DNA of 24,326 nucleotides, taken from assembly GCA_051453625.1 (NCBI GenBank), contig JBOZIK010000001.1:225278023-225302348 (forward strand), read 5' to 3'. Under the pieces are notes generated by a model. The model was not told the origin of the DNA. It saw only the letters and a program-made list of their open reading frames with translations, and searched no databases. A program made the translations under genes and the position numbers. Positions 1 to 10,659 of the stretch are shown one piece after another. Every line of letters starts with the position of its first letter. Position 1 is the first letter of the stretch. Source of the stretch: Welwitschia mirabilis. Its lineage: Eukaryota; Gnetophyta; Gnetopsida; Welwitschiales.

Positions 1-512
1 CAGCCTTAATGTTTGTAGGAAATCTATCTTAGAAATAGGAAGTATTAGGAACTATTCTGAATGCTGCAAAATGTCATGGAAATTACGCGTTTTTGTATCT
101 TTCATCCCAGCTCTCATTTATTAGGAAAATTCTAGCATAGACCTATCTAATATCTTATAAAACTACTCAAAATATCCTATTAAATATATGCAAGTTGATA
201 GTGTAATACAAAATGAATCATTAAAAGTCAAAAAACTAAACATTTCATCTAATTGAATAACTGACCACGTTGTTATCCGATCATCATCTAGATGATAAGG
301 GAGATGACAAGCTCAAAAAAATGGTCTTTGAAAATAAAACCTGTGATAGAAATTTTTTCAAATAAATAATTAGTTAATGCATTTATAATTATGTAGAGTA
401 TAACTAAAAAGATTACCTAAATATAATTCATCCTCATTATGACATATGAAAAAAGAAGATAATCATGAAAATCAGATAAAAAGTACATTATGCTGAACTC
501 AAAAATGATATG
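1..512. other. AT-rich DNA, no gene seen
   Basis: No open frame with family features and no clear repeat. Confidence 0.6.
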
Positions 513-528
513 TATATATATATATATA
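513..528. repeat. (TA)8 microsatellite
   Basis: Eight TA units in an AT-rich stretch. Too short to say more. Confidence 0.8.
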
Positions 529-579
529 AATGAGTTTTATTACAAAAATATATAGAAGGGGAGATACAAAGTATGATAA

Positions 580-1850
580 AATCACTCCCCCCATCATCGC
601 ATAATGAACTTTGTCTATGTGACTGGCTTAGGTGTAGGGGGAGAAGAGGGAGGATGCTCACGATTAGCAGGGAAATGGAGGTTGAAATATGTGGAAATGG
701 AATAACCATCTCATCTCCCTGAGCATCAATAACCTCTAAAATGTCTACATAATACTCTGCTATATAAAGATCACACGCTAGTGCACGTCAACAATCTATT
801 CCTCAGAGTGTTGGACTTTTCTCTTAACTATTAGGATCCTCTGCTTCAATATTTAAGTCCTTTGATCTAGAGCTTAAATATCTGATTTAAAGTCTATATA
901 CCATGATTAATAAAACCTCTAATGGTCTTAGTTATCTCCACTAGGAGGATCTAAATCTACTCAAGTGTACCACCAACTACAGGTCTCTATACCTGAGGTC
1001 ATTCTGCCTCTCTTGGTACCTGTATGTACATCTCCTGTAGATAGTAAGTAGAAGTCTAGATATGAGAAATACATTGCTCACCTATAGGCTCTGGTATCCC
1101 AAATCGTTTGAATAAAGCTACTAGAAGGCATGGATAACCCGAAGTCTGTAACTGACATGCCTCTGTCATTGACCTAGGTTTTTACTAGATAAAGGTCGAT
1201 AAGTCCATCTACTCTTCCTACCTGAAAGCTGTTAGTATCTGTAAATGTGTAACCATAGAATGACTGTCATGAAATGATGAGCTAATGTTATGGATCATTC
1301 CTCTATGAAGTACTTTGTATATGGGGATCAATTATGTAACAAGAACTCCCTGCCTGTCTAGTATCAAATCAGCTAGGATGTCTAATGTTGCGCCATATGT
1401 GCAGCGCTCATCTACACCTCTAGCTAAATGGATATGTAAACTTCAAAGCCCACCTAGATCTATACCTACTATAATATGGGAGGGGAGTATAACAATCTCG
1501 TGGTCCTGAGTATAAGATATTATCATGTTAACTAGGTGACCATAAGAGTCTGCACATCACTTGATGTACATGGTATCAGAGAACTCTCTTGTCTCTAATA
1601 CATAGTATGTCCCATGTCGTCCAAAATCCATCAAAGTTAAATATTAGAGATCGTATAGTCAACCTTGAGCTCTATCCTACTCATGAAGTCTCCAAAATGG
1701 CACTCGACATAAATGGAGGCTATCTGAATTATCAATGGTCTCCCGTGTCGAGACAGAGGATATACAAGCTTCATATACTTAACTTGTAATGATACTAAAG
1801 GGCTTGCCTTCTATTCTACAGCTTTGGCCTCAACCTCAGCCTATCTAGCT
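580..1850 (-). pseudogene. Very degenerate retroelement ORF (PMD/'plant transposon protein'-like)
   Basis: No frame stays open, but short blocks on the minus strand, joined across stops and frameshifts, follow the order of the mobile-type domain found in plant retrotransposon ORFs. These are SYGHLVNMII and DHEIVILPSHIIVGIDLGG (about 1440-1545), GATLDILADLI (about 1365-1400), a GMIHNIS segment (about 1285-1305), SGYPCLLVALFKRFGIPEPIGE (about 1075-1140, given here in part), and a Pro-rich tail PPSSPPTPKPVT (about 620-655). A GATGATGGGGGGAGTG run on the minus strand near 586-601 resembles a polypurine tract after it. This is pattern matching by eye; the family is a tentative call and the sequence is certainly non-functional. 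Confidence 0.4.
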
Positions 1851-3049
1851 CTACACACACAATGTTTACTCAGTTTAAAAAAACGCAAAAACATCATGGG
1901 AGATCACATAACAAGTCAAATATGTCACGTGGATGCTCAATAACGACCCCCAAAATCGATAAAAAATAGAAAAAATGATGCAAATATGTTTTATTCCCCC
2001 TAAAAGTATCAATATGTCTCATATTACCTAGTCATGAGAAAAAAATTATGAAACACGTAAAAAATAGAAAAGTAGCTTTTTAAGTGGGCCCCACAAATGG
2101 TAAAAATTTAAAGGCTCAAATGAAAGAATATAATCTAATGGAATCACAGAACACCTCAAACTGATCAATTTTTCCTAAAGGACCCTACATTTCAATGTAT
2201 GGTTTTCAAGAAATTGAGTGTGAAAGATGGAAAGTTAAAGTTTTCTCGTAAAACGCACAATTAATCATAACTTTCAAAATATGCAATGAAGATCAAATCT
2301 ATAAGTTCTAAATCAAAGAGTACAAGAAATTGATAAACATACATGAAAATTACATGTCAAAAAGTTGGAAAATGGAAGAAAAAATTTTAAAAAAAAAAAA
2401 GATAGGAAAGAAAAACATACCTCATTTTGAGAAATTCATTGAAAACTTAGAAATCTAGAAGCGAAATCAAGCAGGACAAAATTGAAGGTGTTAGTAAGAT
2501 CCAAGAGAGTTATTGTATCTTGAAGAAATGAGTATAAATGATGAGAAAATAAAGAAAAATGAGTAAAAAGTGTTTGCGTTGTGGTTTTATTACACTATTG
2601 TCCGGTTGCATCATCTGGGTAACAGCCCTAGAATGACTCTTAGAAAAAATCAGACTGTCGTTCACTTGGTGTTATCTGTGGACAATGGGATTAGAAAATT
2701 TTTACAAAAAAAAAGGTGTTAGTCAAGAAAATTAGGCTCATATATGATTATCAAAGTATCAAATTTTATCAGAAAGCTTAGAAAAATAGGAAATGAGAAA
2801 TAAAATCATGAAAATTAGGATGTAGTGGAAAAACTCAAAATAAAAGAAAACTATAGTTGAAGAAAATGAACTAACTAGGATGGAACCTAATAATAAGAAC
2901 TGAATGAATGTACCCAAACTAAAAAGTAAAACAAGATAAAACATTGAACTCCAAAAGGTATAAGGAATCTCATTAAAGCTGTGAAATATAAAAGATGTTC
3001 TAATTGATTTAAATGCTAACTGAAACTGATATTATATGAATAGACAGTA
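1851..3049. other. AT-rich DNA, no gene seen
   Basis: Homopolymer A runs (about 2389-2400 and 2706-2714) and a low-complexity Phe/Leu-rich minus-strand frame only. It may be the leader or flank of the degenerate ORF at 580-1850, but nothing shows this directly. Confidence 0.5.
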
Positions 3050-3256
3050 NNNNNNNNNNNNNNNNNNNNNNNNNNNNNNNNNNNNNNNNNNNNNNNNNNN
3101 NNNNNNNNNNNNNNNNNNNNNNNNNNNNNNNNNNNNNNNNNNNNNNNNNNNNNNNNNNNNNNNNNNNNNNNNNNNNNNNNNNNNNNNNNNNNNNNNNNNN
3201 NNNNNNNNNNNNNNNNNNNNNNNNNNNNNNNNNNNNNNNNNNNNNNNNNNNNNNNN
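3050..3256. other. Assembly gap, 207 N
   Basis: Unknown bases. The flanks do not share sequence, so this looks like an ordinary estimated gap. Confidence 0.99.
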
Positions 3257-3710
3257 ATGTATAAACTCTATAAAGTTCTATTTAAAAAAGTAATTATTAT
3301 GGCGATATCAAAACTCAAGTACTTAAAATAATGAATAAAAAGATCAAAAGCTACTCAGAAATGAACTCATTCACTCACATCTCACAAACACACTCGAATC
3401 CTCAGAAGTAAAATGATCGTGTGGGAATACTAAGAGTTTATAAAATAAGCAATACCTTTGATGATACTAGAAACACCACTAATTTTATAGCCTTAAAGTT
3501 TATTGCAACTTTTTCATGATAAAGGGAGTGCAACCACAGCCAGATAATTAAGAACTCATAAAGCATGGCTAACTAACCCCCTAGTGGAGTTCCCATAGCT
3601 ACCAATACTGCCAAAGGTTCCTCTTGGAAAAATTTACACTAGTGTAGTAGAACATCATGGTAACCATGTATTTTTGTTTTAAGCACAAAATACAATAGAG
3701 TATGGTCATT

Positions 3711-3749
<39 letters not shown>

Positions 3750-4124
3750 GAAAATTCCCACATAATCACAAACTCAAAAAGATGAAGGTGAATAAATGAG
3801 ATAAAAGATAGAAAAGAACACTCTTAAACAACTAAAGACCTCATACCATTGGGAAAAAAGCACAAAAACTAAGGCATCTTCCTTCAAAATGAAGTCCATA
3901 AATATGAAAATGTCTTAAGTTTGGGTGAATACAATCTTACCACTATAAAGTACCTAAGTAGAAATACTAGTCATGGAAAACTTTATAAAGCAACACATAA
4001 GTCAACTTTAAAAGATGATAAAGTGACATCATAATATCCACTAAAAGAATAAGCTAAGAAAGAATTCAGATAATGATAGGATGAAAGTTTTTCTGATTGA
4101 GAAAAACCTCTAAAATAAGTGCTT
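3257..4124. other. AT-rich DNA with one microsatellite, no gene seen
   Basis: Apart from the TC run there is no coding or LTR signal. It follows the 3' end of the gypsy pol relic, so it could be that element's untranslated 3' region. Confidence 0.5.
3713..3747. repeat. (TC)n microsatellite, about 17 units
   Basis: A perfect TC run of about 35 bp, flanked by GT and GGG. Likely length-polymorphic between individuals. Confidence 0.95.
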
Positions 4125-5663
4125 CTACCATGTTTATAGTTGCATCGAAAGATCTTTTGCGTAGTTTTAACTATTTTCCATTATCTTTCTGAATCCCCTT
4201 CGTCTCTAAGTTAGAAATCTCAATAGATCCATTAGAATGCAATTTATCTATAAGATAAGGATCTAATCATTTAGAGGTTAACTTTTTCTACAAAAGATGT
4301 ACTCTAGTGTTGTATAAAAGAATAAGTTAACTAGGTTCAAACTTTTTATGAAGTAATTTTTTATCATGTTTGAATTTATCTTGGGCTTTATAGATTAATT
4401 AACAATGTATAACAAAAGTACATTTTTGATCAAGATGCTTTAATTAGGCTAATCTATGTTTAAGGTTTTCATGAAGATCCACAAGATTAAGTTGGTGAGA
4501 AGCACGATAAGAGTTATAACACACATCAATAGATAAAACACAAATTTTTTCATATATAAGTTCATAAAGTTAAAAACCAAGAGAATTACACCAAGTATTA
4601 CGGTAAGCATAAAGAATATTATTAAGCTTAGAAGTCCAAGATTTCTTGTCAATAAAGACAAGTTTTTATAACATTTTCTTAATTTCTCTATTTGCATTTT
4701 CTGCCTGTCCTTAGTTTGAGAATGATAATCATAAATGACTCTATGTTCTATTCCAATGGATAAAAGAAGTTTTCTAAAAAGTTGCTTAATAAAATGAGTT
4801 TCTTAAATACTAATGATAATCCTAGGAAAACCAAATTACTGAAAAATATAAATTCTAAGAAAATGACAAATGGTTTGGTCATTATTCAAAGAAGTAGGAA
4901 TAGCTTTAATTCATTTACTAATATAACCTACGTCCACTAAAATGCAATGTTTATCATGAGAAGGTGAATGAATAGGGCCTACAAAATTAATACCCCAATA
5001 TTTGAAAGGTTTAAATTTAATAATAAGTCTAAGGAACATCTCTTTAGCATGAATAAGGATATCATAATGCTGACAAGGATCACACTTTTAGCAAAATCAA
5101 AAGAATCCTAAAAAAGAGTAAGCCAACAAAAAACAGAATGAATAATTTTCATAGCCATTTTTGGTCCACTAAAATAACCTCTACAGATATCACTATAACA
5201 AAAAGATGAAGGATTCTAGATTTTTTTTCAATTAGGTATACATTTCACATAATTTGGTCTTTACACCTATGATACAAATGTGTATCTATCCACTTATAGT
5301 AACCTATTCTATGGAGAAAAGATGTGCATTGATTATAATTTTAATGTTGTGGTGCTTTCATGGTAATAAGGTAACACACCAAGGACAAGGATGAGTAGAA
5401 GATATAGCAAAAAGTTGCTCATCCATAAAAGAATCATCAATCAAATAATCATCAAGAGAAGAAAAAAGATGAGACAAATGATTAGCAACACAATTATGCT
5501 TCCCTGCTTTATCAATGATGGTCAAATTAAATTTTTGCATAAGGAGGATCCATATAATCAATCTAGCACTAGAATCATTTTTAATCATAAGGTAATAAAT
5601 AGTAGCATGATTGGTGTAAACATTTATATAAAAGGCTTAAAGATAATGTCTAAGCATATCAAG
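4125..5663 (-). pseudogene. Ty3/gypsy pol relic: RNase H end, integrase, C-terminal domain
   Basis: Read on the minus strand from 5663 downward, several frames together give the pol order of a Ty3/gypsy (Athila/Tat-like) element. 5358-5663 carries the end of RNase H, with recognisable RLIIWILLMQKFNL, VANHLSHL and DDSFMDEQLFAI. About 5000-5200 keeps part of the zinc-binding HHCC region and KYWGINFVGPI at the start of the integrase core. About 4700-4750 retains HRVIYDYHSQT. 4449-4697 and on to about 4125 corresponds to the late integrase domain (relics of LLYNTRVHL and of the KLTSK region). Many stops and frameshifts are present, and the conserved ISD motif of the core has become ISI followed by a stop. 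It is dead. The RT is missing behind the 100-N gap. Nothing resembling an LTR could be tied to it. Confidence 0.8.
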
Positions 5664-5763
5664 NNNNNNNNNNNNNNNNNNNNNNNNNNNNNNNNNNNNN
5701 NNNNNNNNNNNNNNNNNNNNNNNNNNNNNNNNNNNNNNNNNNNNNNNNNNNNNNNNNNNNNNN
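5664..5763. other. Assembly gap, exactly 100 N
   Basis: Exactly 100 Ns is the usual code for a gap of unknown size. It separates a minus-strand gypsy relic from a plus-strand copia relic, so the junction between the two elements is not seen. Confidence 0.99.
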
Positions 5764-7162
5764 AAGTATCAGAATGTAATTGGAACAAAATGGATTTTTA
5801 AGAATAAGTGTGATGAATACAATAATGTAATTAAGAACAAGTTAGATTAGTGGCTTAAGGATACAATCAGATTAAAGGAACAAATGCAGGAAACATATTT
5901 GCTCCTATGGTAAGACTAGATAGAATTAGAATGTTTCTTCCTATATTGCCTTCAAAAAGTTTAAAGTTTTCTAAATGGATGTGAAAAGTGCTTTTTTAAA
6001 TGAAACCCTTAATGAAGAAGCTTACATAGAGCAACCACAAGAGTTCATAAATTCACATAAACTAAACCATATCTATAGACTTAAAAAGCATTATATGATT
6101 TAGAACAGACACTCAGGGTATGGTATGAAAAACTAACAACATTTCTGAAAATGGTCACATCCATAAAGATGTGGATAAAACTCTCTTTGTTAAGAATTTT
6201 AAAAAAGGCTTTATCATCATTCAGACCTATGTTAATGATATAATGTTTAGATCCTTAAAAGAGGATCTCTTGAAAGATTTCACTAATATTATGAGAACAC
6301 ACTTTGAGAAGAATTTGCTTGGTGAGGTAAACATGTTTTGAGGTCTATAAATTAAATAAACAAAATACAGTATTTTCATGACTCAATTAAAATTCTTAGA
6401 GAAGTTGATTAAGCAATTTAGGCTTAAAAATATAAAGCCCACTAACACTCCTATGTTGACTTCATGTAAGCTTAACCTTCATAATCATGGCAAATTAATG
6501 GACTAAAAACTTTATAGAAGCATGATAGGGAGCTTATTACACTTAACTACTAGTAGACCTAACATAATGTTTAGTATTGTTGTGTGTGCAAGATATCAAA
6601 TTAAACTAGGGGAATCACATCTCCAAGCTATTAAAAGAATCATAAGGTAAATAAAAAGAATAAGTGACTATGAGTTATGGTATCCCACAGAAACTTCTTT
6701 TGAACTTGTAGGTTTTAGTGATGCAGATTGGGCTGGTTGCAAATATGACTGTAAGAGTACTAGTGGAAACTATTTCTTTCTAGGATCATGATTGGTAGAA
6801 TCAATAAGTAAGAAGCAAAATTCTATGTATATTTAAGTAGAATACATAGCAACTAGAAGCTATTGTACTCATCTTCTATGGATGAAAAAAAAAGACTTTG
6901 AAGTTAACTATAGTTAGGTATCAATTTTTTGTGATAATACAAGTGCAATTAATATCTTATAAAACCTTGTTCAACATTCTCAAACTAAACATATTAAAGT
7001 TAGACATCATTTTCTTAGAGATCAAGTAGAGAAGGATAGCATTTCCATGAATTTCATAAGCATTGATAAACAACTAGCAGATATTTTTATGAAACATCTA
7101 AACTTTCACAATTTTATGAGTCTTTGTCATGAATTAAGGGTTATTTCTCCATCCTCTGAGTA
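5764..7162 (+). pseudogene. Ty1/copia (SIRE-type) reverse transcriptase-RNase H relic
   Basis: Several plus-strand frames join into the second half of a copia polyprotein. It starts at TKWIFKNKCDE (about 5780), continues through KALYDLEQTLRVWYE (about 6090-6130), then an altered active site YVND at 6228-6239 where YVDD is expected. RNase H follows with SDADWAGCKYDCKSTSG (about 6716-6770), KKQNS, CDNTSAI (about 6930), HIKVRHHFLRDQV (about 6990-7030) and QLADIFMKHL (about 7070-7100). Numerous stops and frameshifts make it non-functional. Its 5' part (gag, protease, integrase) is absent; the fragment begins right at the 100-N gap. Lineage is inferred from the envelope-like ORF that follows in the same orientation. 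Confidence 0.85.
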
Positions 7163-7173
7163 AAAACAGGGTG

Positions 7174-7200
7174 GTTGACCAAATTGATAATTTGGTCAAC
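7174..7200. repeat. Perfect 12-bp inverted repeat with 3-nt loop
   Basis: The arms 7174-7185 and 7189-7200 are exact reverse complements (GTTGACCAAATT, loop GAT). It lies just after the copia RNase H end, and each arm contains TTGACC, the core of the WRKY-binding W-box, in opposite orientation. The same TTGAC word recurs in the element's LTR. Confidence 0.9.
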
Positions 7201-7557
7201 TAGACCTGAAGAAGTCAGGTTGGCCAAAACTTTAACCCAGTCGCTCAGATTTTCCCCAGGAAAACTGAAATCAGTTGGGTCTATCAAACTTTAAACCCAG
7301 TCAACCAGATCTAGATTTATTTTTAACTCATACTTTGATGTATATACTAGACCATAATCTGATCTACTGAACTTATAGGATTAAGAGAGGAAGAAAGGCA
7401 GTGAACCCGATTTTTTTCTTAGATTTAACCTATTTTACACCCTTATAAAATCCTTTGAAACACTACCTTCCTTATTTTCACCTGTCTCCTTATTTCTTTC
7501 AGATCGTATCTGTTTTTTCCCACCTATCTTAGTCTTTAGCAAGTACCATGAGTTTTA

Positions 7558-8277
7558 ATGGTAGAACGACCTTCTAAAAGAGCAAAACAAAAAGAGGTTT
7601 CAAGTAAGGATTTAGGTTACTTTTACTTAGGAATGTCAGATGAAGCTCTAGATAAGATTATTGAGAAGTTTGAAAAGAAGCCTGTTGGTTAGGAGAGATC
7701 ACTAATTTCAAGGGAACTCAGAGAACTTAGTGATGTGATAAGATTACTTAATAATTTAGATCTCTTTTATTTCCTTGAGTTTTCTGGGTCTACATACCCT
7801 TTTCTTATTCACATGTTCTATTGTAATGCCTCTTATAATGCGAATTATTCTACCTTTTTGATGCTTGTTTTAGGGAAAATAATACGAGTTACCCCAAATC
7901 TAATAGCCTTCCTCACAAATATGCCTAGAGGATGTTATAAGGAGTTTTGGCTTTTGAGTGATTCCATGAACGACAAAGTGGGAATCACCTGGGAGCTCTG
8001 TGGGAAACTCATATGGTGGAAAACCACCCTTTTTACCTCCCATCTTATTCTCAAATATTATTTTCTTCATCTAGTTTTCACTTATAATTTTTTATCTCTT
8101 GCTAGTCATCATGATGAGACCTCAAATTATTGTGCTTATATTCTATATTTGGTGGGAACTTATCACTCCATTCATTCTCTTATCATCATTCTTAAGANNN
8201 NNNNNNNNNNNNNNNNNNNNNNNNNNNNNNNGACTTTTATGACTCATCCTGATTGCAAATATTTTTCGCCACTTTAG
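7558..8277 (+). pseudogene. SIRE-type envelope-like third ORF (one in-frame stop, small gap)
   Basis: A single frame runs from ATG at 7558 to 8277, broken by one TAG at 7690-7692 and crossed by 34 Ns (8198-8231). The first 44 residues are basic and charged; the part after the TAG (from 7735) is about 180 codons. It keeps the pattern seen in the third ORF of SIRE/Maximus copia elements and related plant 'putative transposon protein' domains: a Tyr-Pro-x-Leu segment followed by FYxNAS, then a GK-I-x-VTPNLIAFL stretch, then SHHDETSNYCAYILYLV. Its place between RNase H and the polypurine tract fits that lineage. The 'envelope-like' label is historical; no fusion function has been established for such plant ORFs. 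It may be the best preserved reading frame of this element. Confidence 0.6.
8198..8231. other. Assembly gap, 34 N
   Basis: A small gap inside the envelope-like ORF. Thirty-four is not a multiple of three, yet the frame reads on for 15 codons; true length unknown. Confidence 0.99.
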
Positions 8278-9001
8278 GATCCAAATGCACCTCAAACTTG
8301 AGACCTTAACTTCCATGTCTTCCATTAGGTGTGCTACTCTGTCCTACATGCACATTTTCTCTAGCTCTAAGAAATCTTCTAAATCTTCTTCTCCAAAGTA
8401 AACCTCCCTTGAAAAGACTCTATCACATATTAACATATTGGATTCTTGAACTCGTCACATAAAGGAGGTACTCATTACAACAGGCTATGAAATTGCAAAT
8501 NNNNNNNNNNNNNNNNNNNNNNNNNNNNNNNNNNNNNNNNNNNNNNNNNNNNNNNNNNNNNNNNNNNNNNNNNNNNNNNNNNNNNNNNNNNNNNNNNNNN
8601 NNNNNNNNNNNNNNNNNNNNNNNNNNNNNNNNNNNNNNNNNNNNNNNNNNNNNNNNNNNNNNNNNNNNNNNNNNNNNNNNNNNNNNNNNNNNNNNNNNNN
8701 NNNNNNNNNNNNNNNNNNNNNNNNNNNNNNNNNNNNNNNNNNNNNNNNNNNNNNNNNNNNNNNNNNNNNNNNNNNNNNNNNNNNNNNNNNNNNNNNNTAA
8801 TGAATGATATATTTCCCATAGACTATGCTTTCAAAAGTTTATTTACCTAGTTCTCTTTGCAAAACCATTATGAATGCTTGCTATAAATAAACATGATCAA
8901 TAATATTTTATAGTTCTATAATGGACATATTATAAGGAGGGTCTTCATAATAAGCTTAATAAATTAATATATACAAACACGTATAATTTACCATCAATGT
9001 C
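8278..9001 (+). other. SIRE element region between third ORF and polypurine tract
   Basis: Apart from the gap, 8278-8500 has Ser/Lys-coding blocks (SSKKSSKSSSP-like near 8370-8400) but no long frame. 8798-9001 is AT-rich and non-coding. Both are assigned to the element by position. Confidence 0.45.
8501..8797. other. Assembly gap, 297 N
   Basis: Lies between the envelope-like ORF and the polypurine tract of the SIRE-type element. The flanks do not match each other. Confidence 0.99.
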
Positions 9002-9049
9002 AAAGGGGTGGATTATTATGTTATATTTTTGACAAGTTAATGTCAAAGT

Positions 9050-9462
9050 NNNNNNNNNNNNNNNNNNNNNNNNNNNNNNNNNNNNNNNNNNNNNNNNNNN
9101 NNNNNNNNNNNNNNNNNNNNNNNNNNNNNNNNNNNNNNNNNNNNNNNNNNNNNNNNNNNNNNNNNNNNNNNNNNNNNNNNNNNNNNNNNNNNNNNNNNNN
9201 NNNNNNNNNNNNNNNNNNNNNNNNNNNNNNNNNNNNNNNNNNNNNNNNNNNNNNNNNNNNNNNNNNNNNNNNNNNNNNNNNNNNNNNNNNNNNNNNNNNN
9301 NNNNNNNNNNNNNNNNNNNNNNNNNNNNNNNNNNNNNNNNNNNNNNNNNNNNNNNNNNNNNNNNNNNNNNNNNNNNNNNNNNNNNNNNNNNNNNNNNNNN
9401 NNNNNNNNNNNNNNNNNNNNNNNNNNNNNNNNNNNNNNNNNNNNNNNNNNNNNNNNNNNNNN
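9050..9462. other. Assembly gap, 413 N, with the same 48 bp on both sides
   Basis: 9002-9049 and 9463-9510 are identical but for one base (A at 9032, C at 9493), and each copy abuts the gap in the way expected for two overlapping contig ends. The gap is probably spurious. Confidence 0.95.
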
Positions 9463-9464
9463 AA

Positions 9465-9479
9465 AGGGGTGGATTATTA
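9465..9479 (+). other. Polypurine tract of the SIRE-type element
   Basis: A purine-rich stretch (AAAGGGGTGGATTAT, decayed from the usual AAAGGGGGAGATTGT) lies immediately before a TGTTA LTR start at 9480. This is the priming site for plus-strand DNA in copia elements. A second copy is at 9002-9018 on the other side of the N gap; see the duplicated contig ends. Confidence 0.6.
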
Positions 9480-10654
9480 TGTTATATTTTTGCCAAGTTA
9501 ATGTCAAAGTAATATATCTGGTGTAGTGAAATATGTTGTAATTCTTGCAAAAAATAATAGTTCTTATGGGTTAAAAGTAACCCAACATTTTTTACTAGCT
9601 TTGCTTGAACCTGACAAGTGACAGATCAAATAAGCATTCGACCGAACTTGTACTAAAATTTCTTAAATCAATTTATCAAGGGGTCGATCGAATTCCATAG
9701 GGGTTCATTGGACCTATATCAAAAATTATCAAATCAAATTATCAAGCGGTCAACTTAATTTTAGAGGAGTCGAACAGACCTATGCTAAAACTGTTTTATT
9801 AAAGTTCATAGGGGTTGACTAGATAAAAGGAGGGTCGACTAGACCCAAACAATATGTGGTTGACCAGATCCTGGAAGGGTTCAATTGGACTAAGTGACAT
9901 AAAGAACTCGAGTTGACTAGAAGAAAATGAAGTCGACCAACTTTAGTGATGATAATCAATGGATTTAACCAAATGCTTCAAGGGGTAAACTAGTTGTGGC
10001 AGAAATAAAACTTTTCAGTCTATTTTCTAACCATTATATTCTTATTTTTTATCTATTGGAGTATTGATTTCATTTATAAACCCTAAGATCCATCATCTAT
10101 ATAAGTCATATAAGTCAAAATATTAATGGACTTTGACACAGACAAAGAAATTAAAAAAAAACACTTTTTTGCACTATTAAGATGTTGGTTAAACAAAGTG
10201 CACTGTACGTACTTAGACTTGTGAACTTACTTTTGGACAGTGTATTTCTAACTTTGTTGTACTTCAGATCTAGTAAAGTCAATGCATTCTAACACACTAT
10301 TATCACCAAAAGCTTTGCTCTGTAAAGGTTGAGACTTAGCCTTAAAAAGTCTATTTGTAAAAGTTACAGGTTGACCTAAGAAATCTAGTAAGAAAGAAAC
10401 AGGGATTCAGATCAACTTAGAATGGAAGTTGACTGCAAAGAGTGGAATAAGGGTTGTTCTAAACCATTGTAAAGCGTGTGTCTAGTGATCTTCTTTGATA
10501 TTTTTTGTTTTCAATTATTCTCATGTTCCTTGATTTAATTTTATCAAACAATAGCTTAGTCCATTAATTTGAATGCTCAATATTTGTTGGTTAATTTTTA
10601 AGAGGGTAACATTTAAATTTTTAAATCCTATTTACCTCTCCCCTCTAGGGTTCA
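9480..10654 (+). mobile_element. 3' LTR of the SIRE-type copia element
   Basis: The LTR starts with TGTTATATT directly after the polypurine tract. Its last part contains a CCTCTCCCCTCTAGGGTTCA stretch like that closing many SIRE LTRs, so the CA at 10653-10654 is taken as the end (about 1,175 bp); the end is uncertain by tens of bases. The first half carries repeated GGTTGACC- and GGTCGAC-like motifs. No 5' LTR is in the window, so target-site duplications cannot be tested. Confidence 0.55.
9600..9990. repeat. Degenerate array of GGTTGACC/GGTCGAC-like motifs in the LTR
   Basis: About a dozen imperfect copies of a GG-T(T/C)GACC-AGA word occur every 25-45 bp, in both orientations. Exact TTGACY W-box cores are at 9815-9820, 9860-9865 and 9913-9918; others are changed by C-to-T or A-type substitutions. 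This lies in the U3 part, where an LTR carries its enhancer. Confidence 0.6.
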
Positions 10655-10659
10655 AGATT

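Noticed and set aside
2759-2944. 61-codon minus-strand Phe/Leu-rich ORF
   Set aside because: Low-complexity translation of A-rich DNA, no recognisable membrane-protein family.
3920-3935. AAGTTTGGG motif like the word before gypsy 3' LTRs
   Set aside because: It is on the plus strand while the adjacent gypsy relic is on the minus strand, and no LTR follows.
5391-5801. 136-codon plus-strand ORF across the 100-N gap
   Set aside because: It is the antisense of the gypsy RNase H relic and runs through Ns.
9040-9507. ORFs made mostly of Ns on both strands (also at 8475-8819 and 12015-13547)
   Set aside because: Length comes from unknown bases. Only the part after 13185 has coding content.
9600-9990. 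CRISPR-like spaced repeats
   Set aside because: The words are short, degenerate and in both orientations, in a plant LTR; this is not a CRISPR array.
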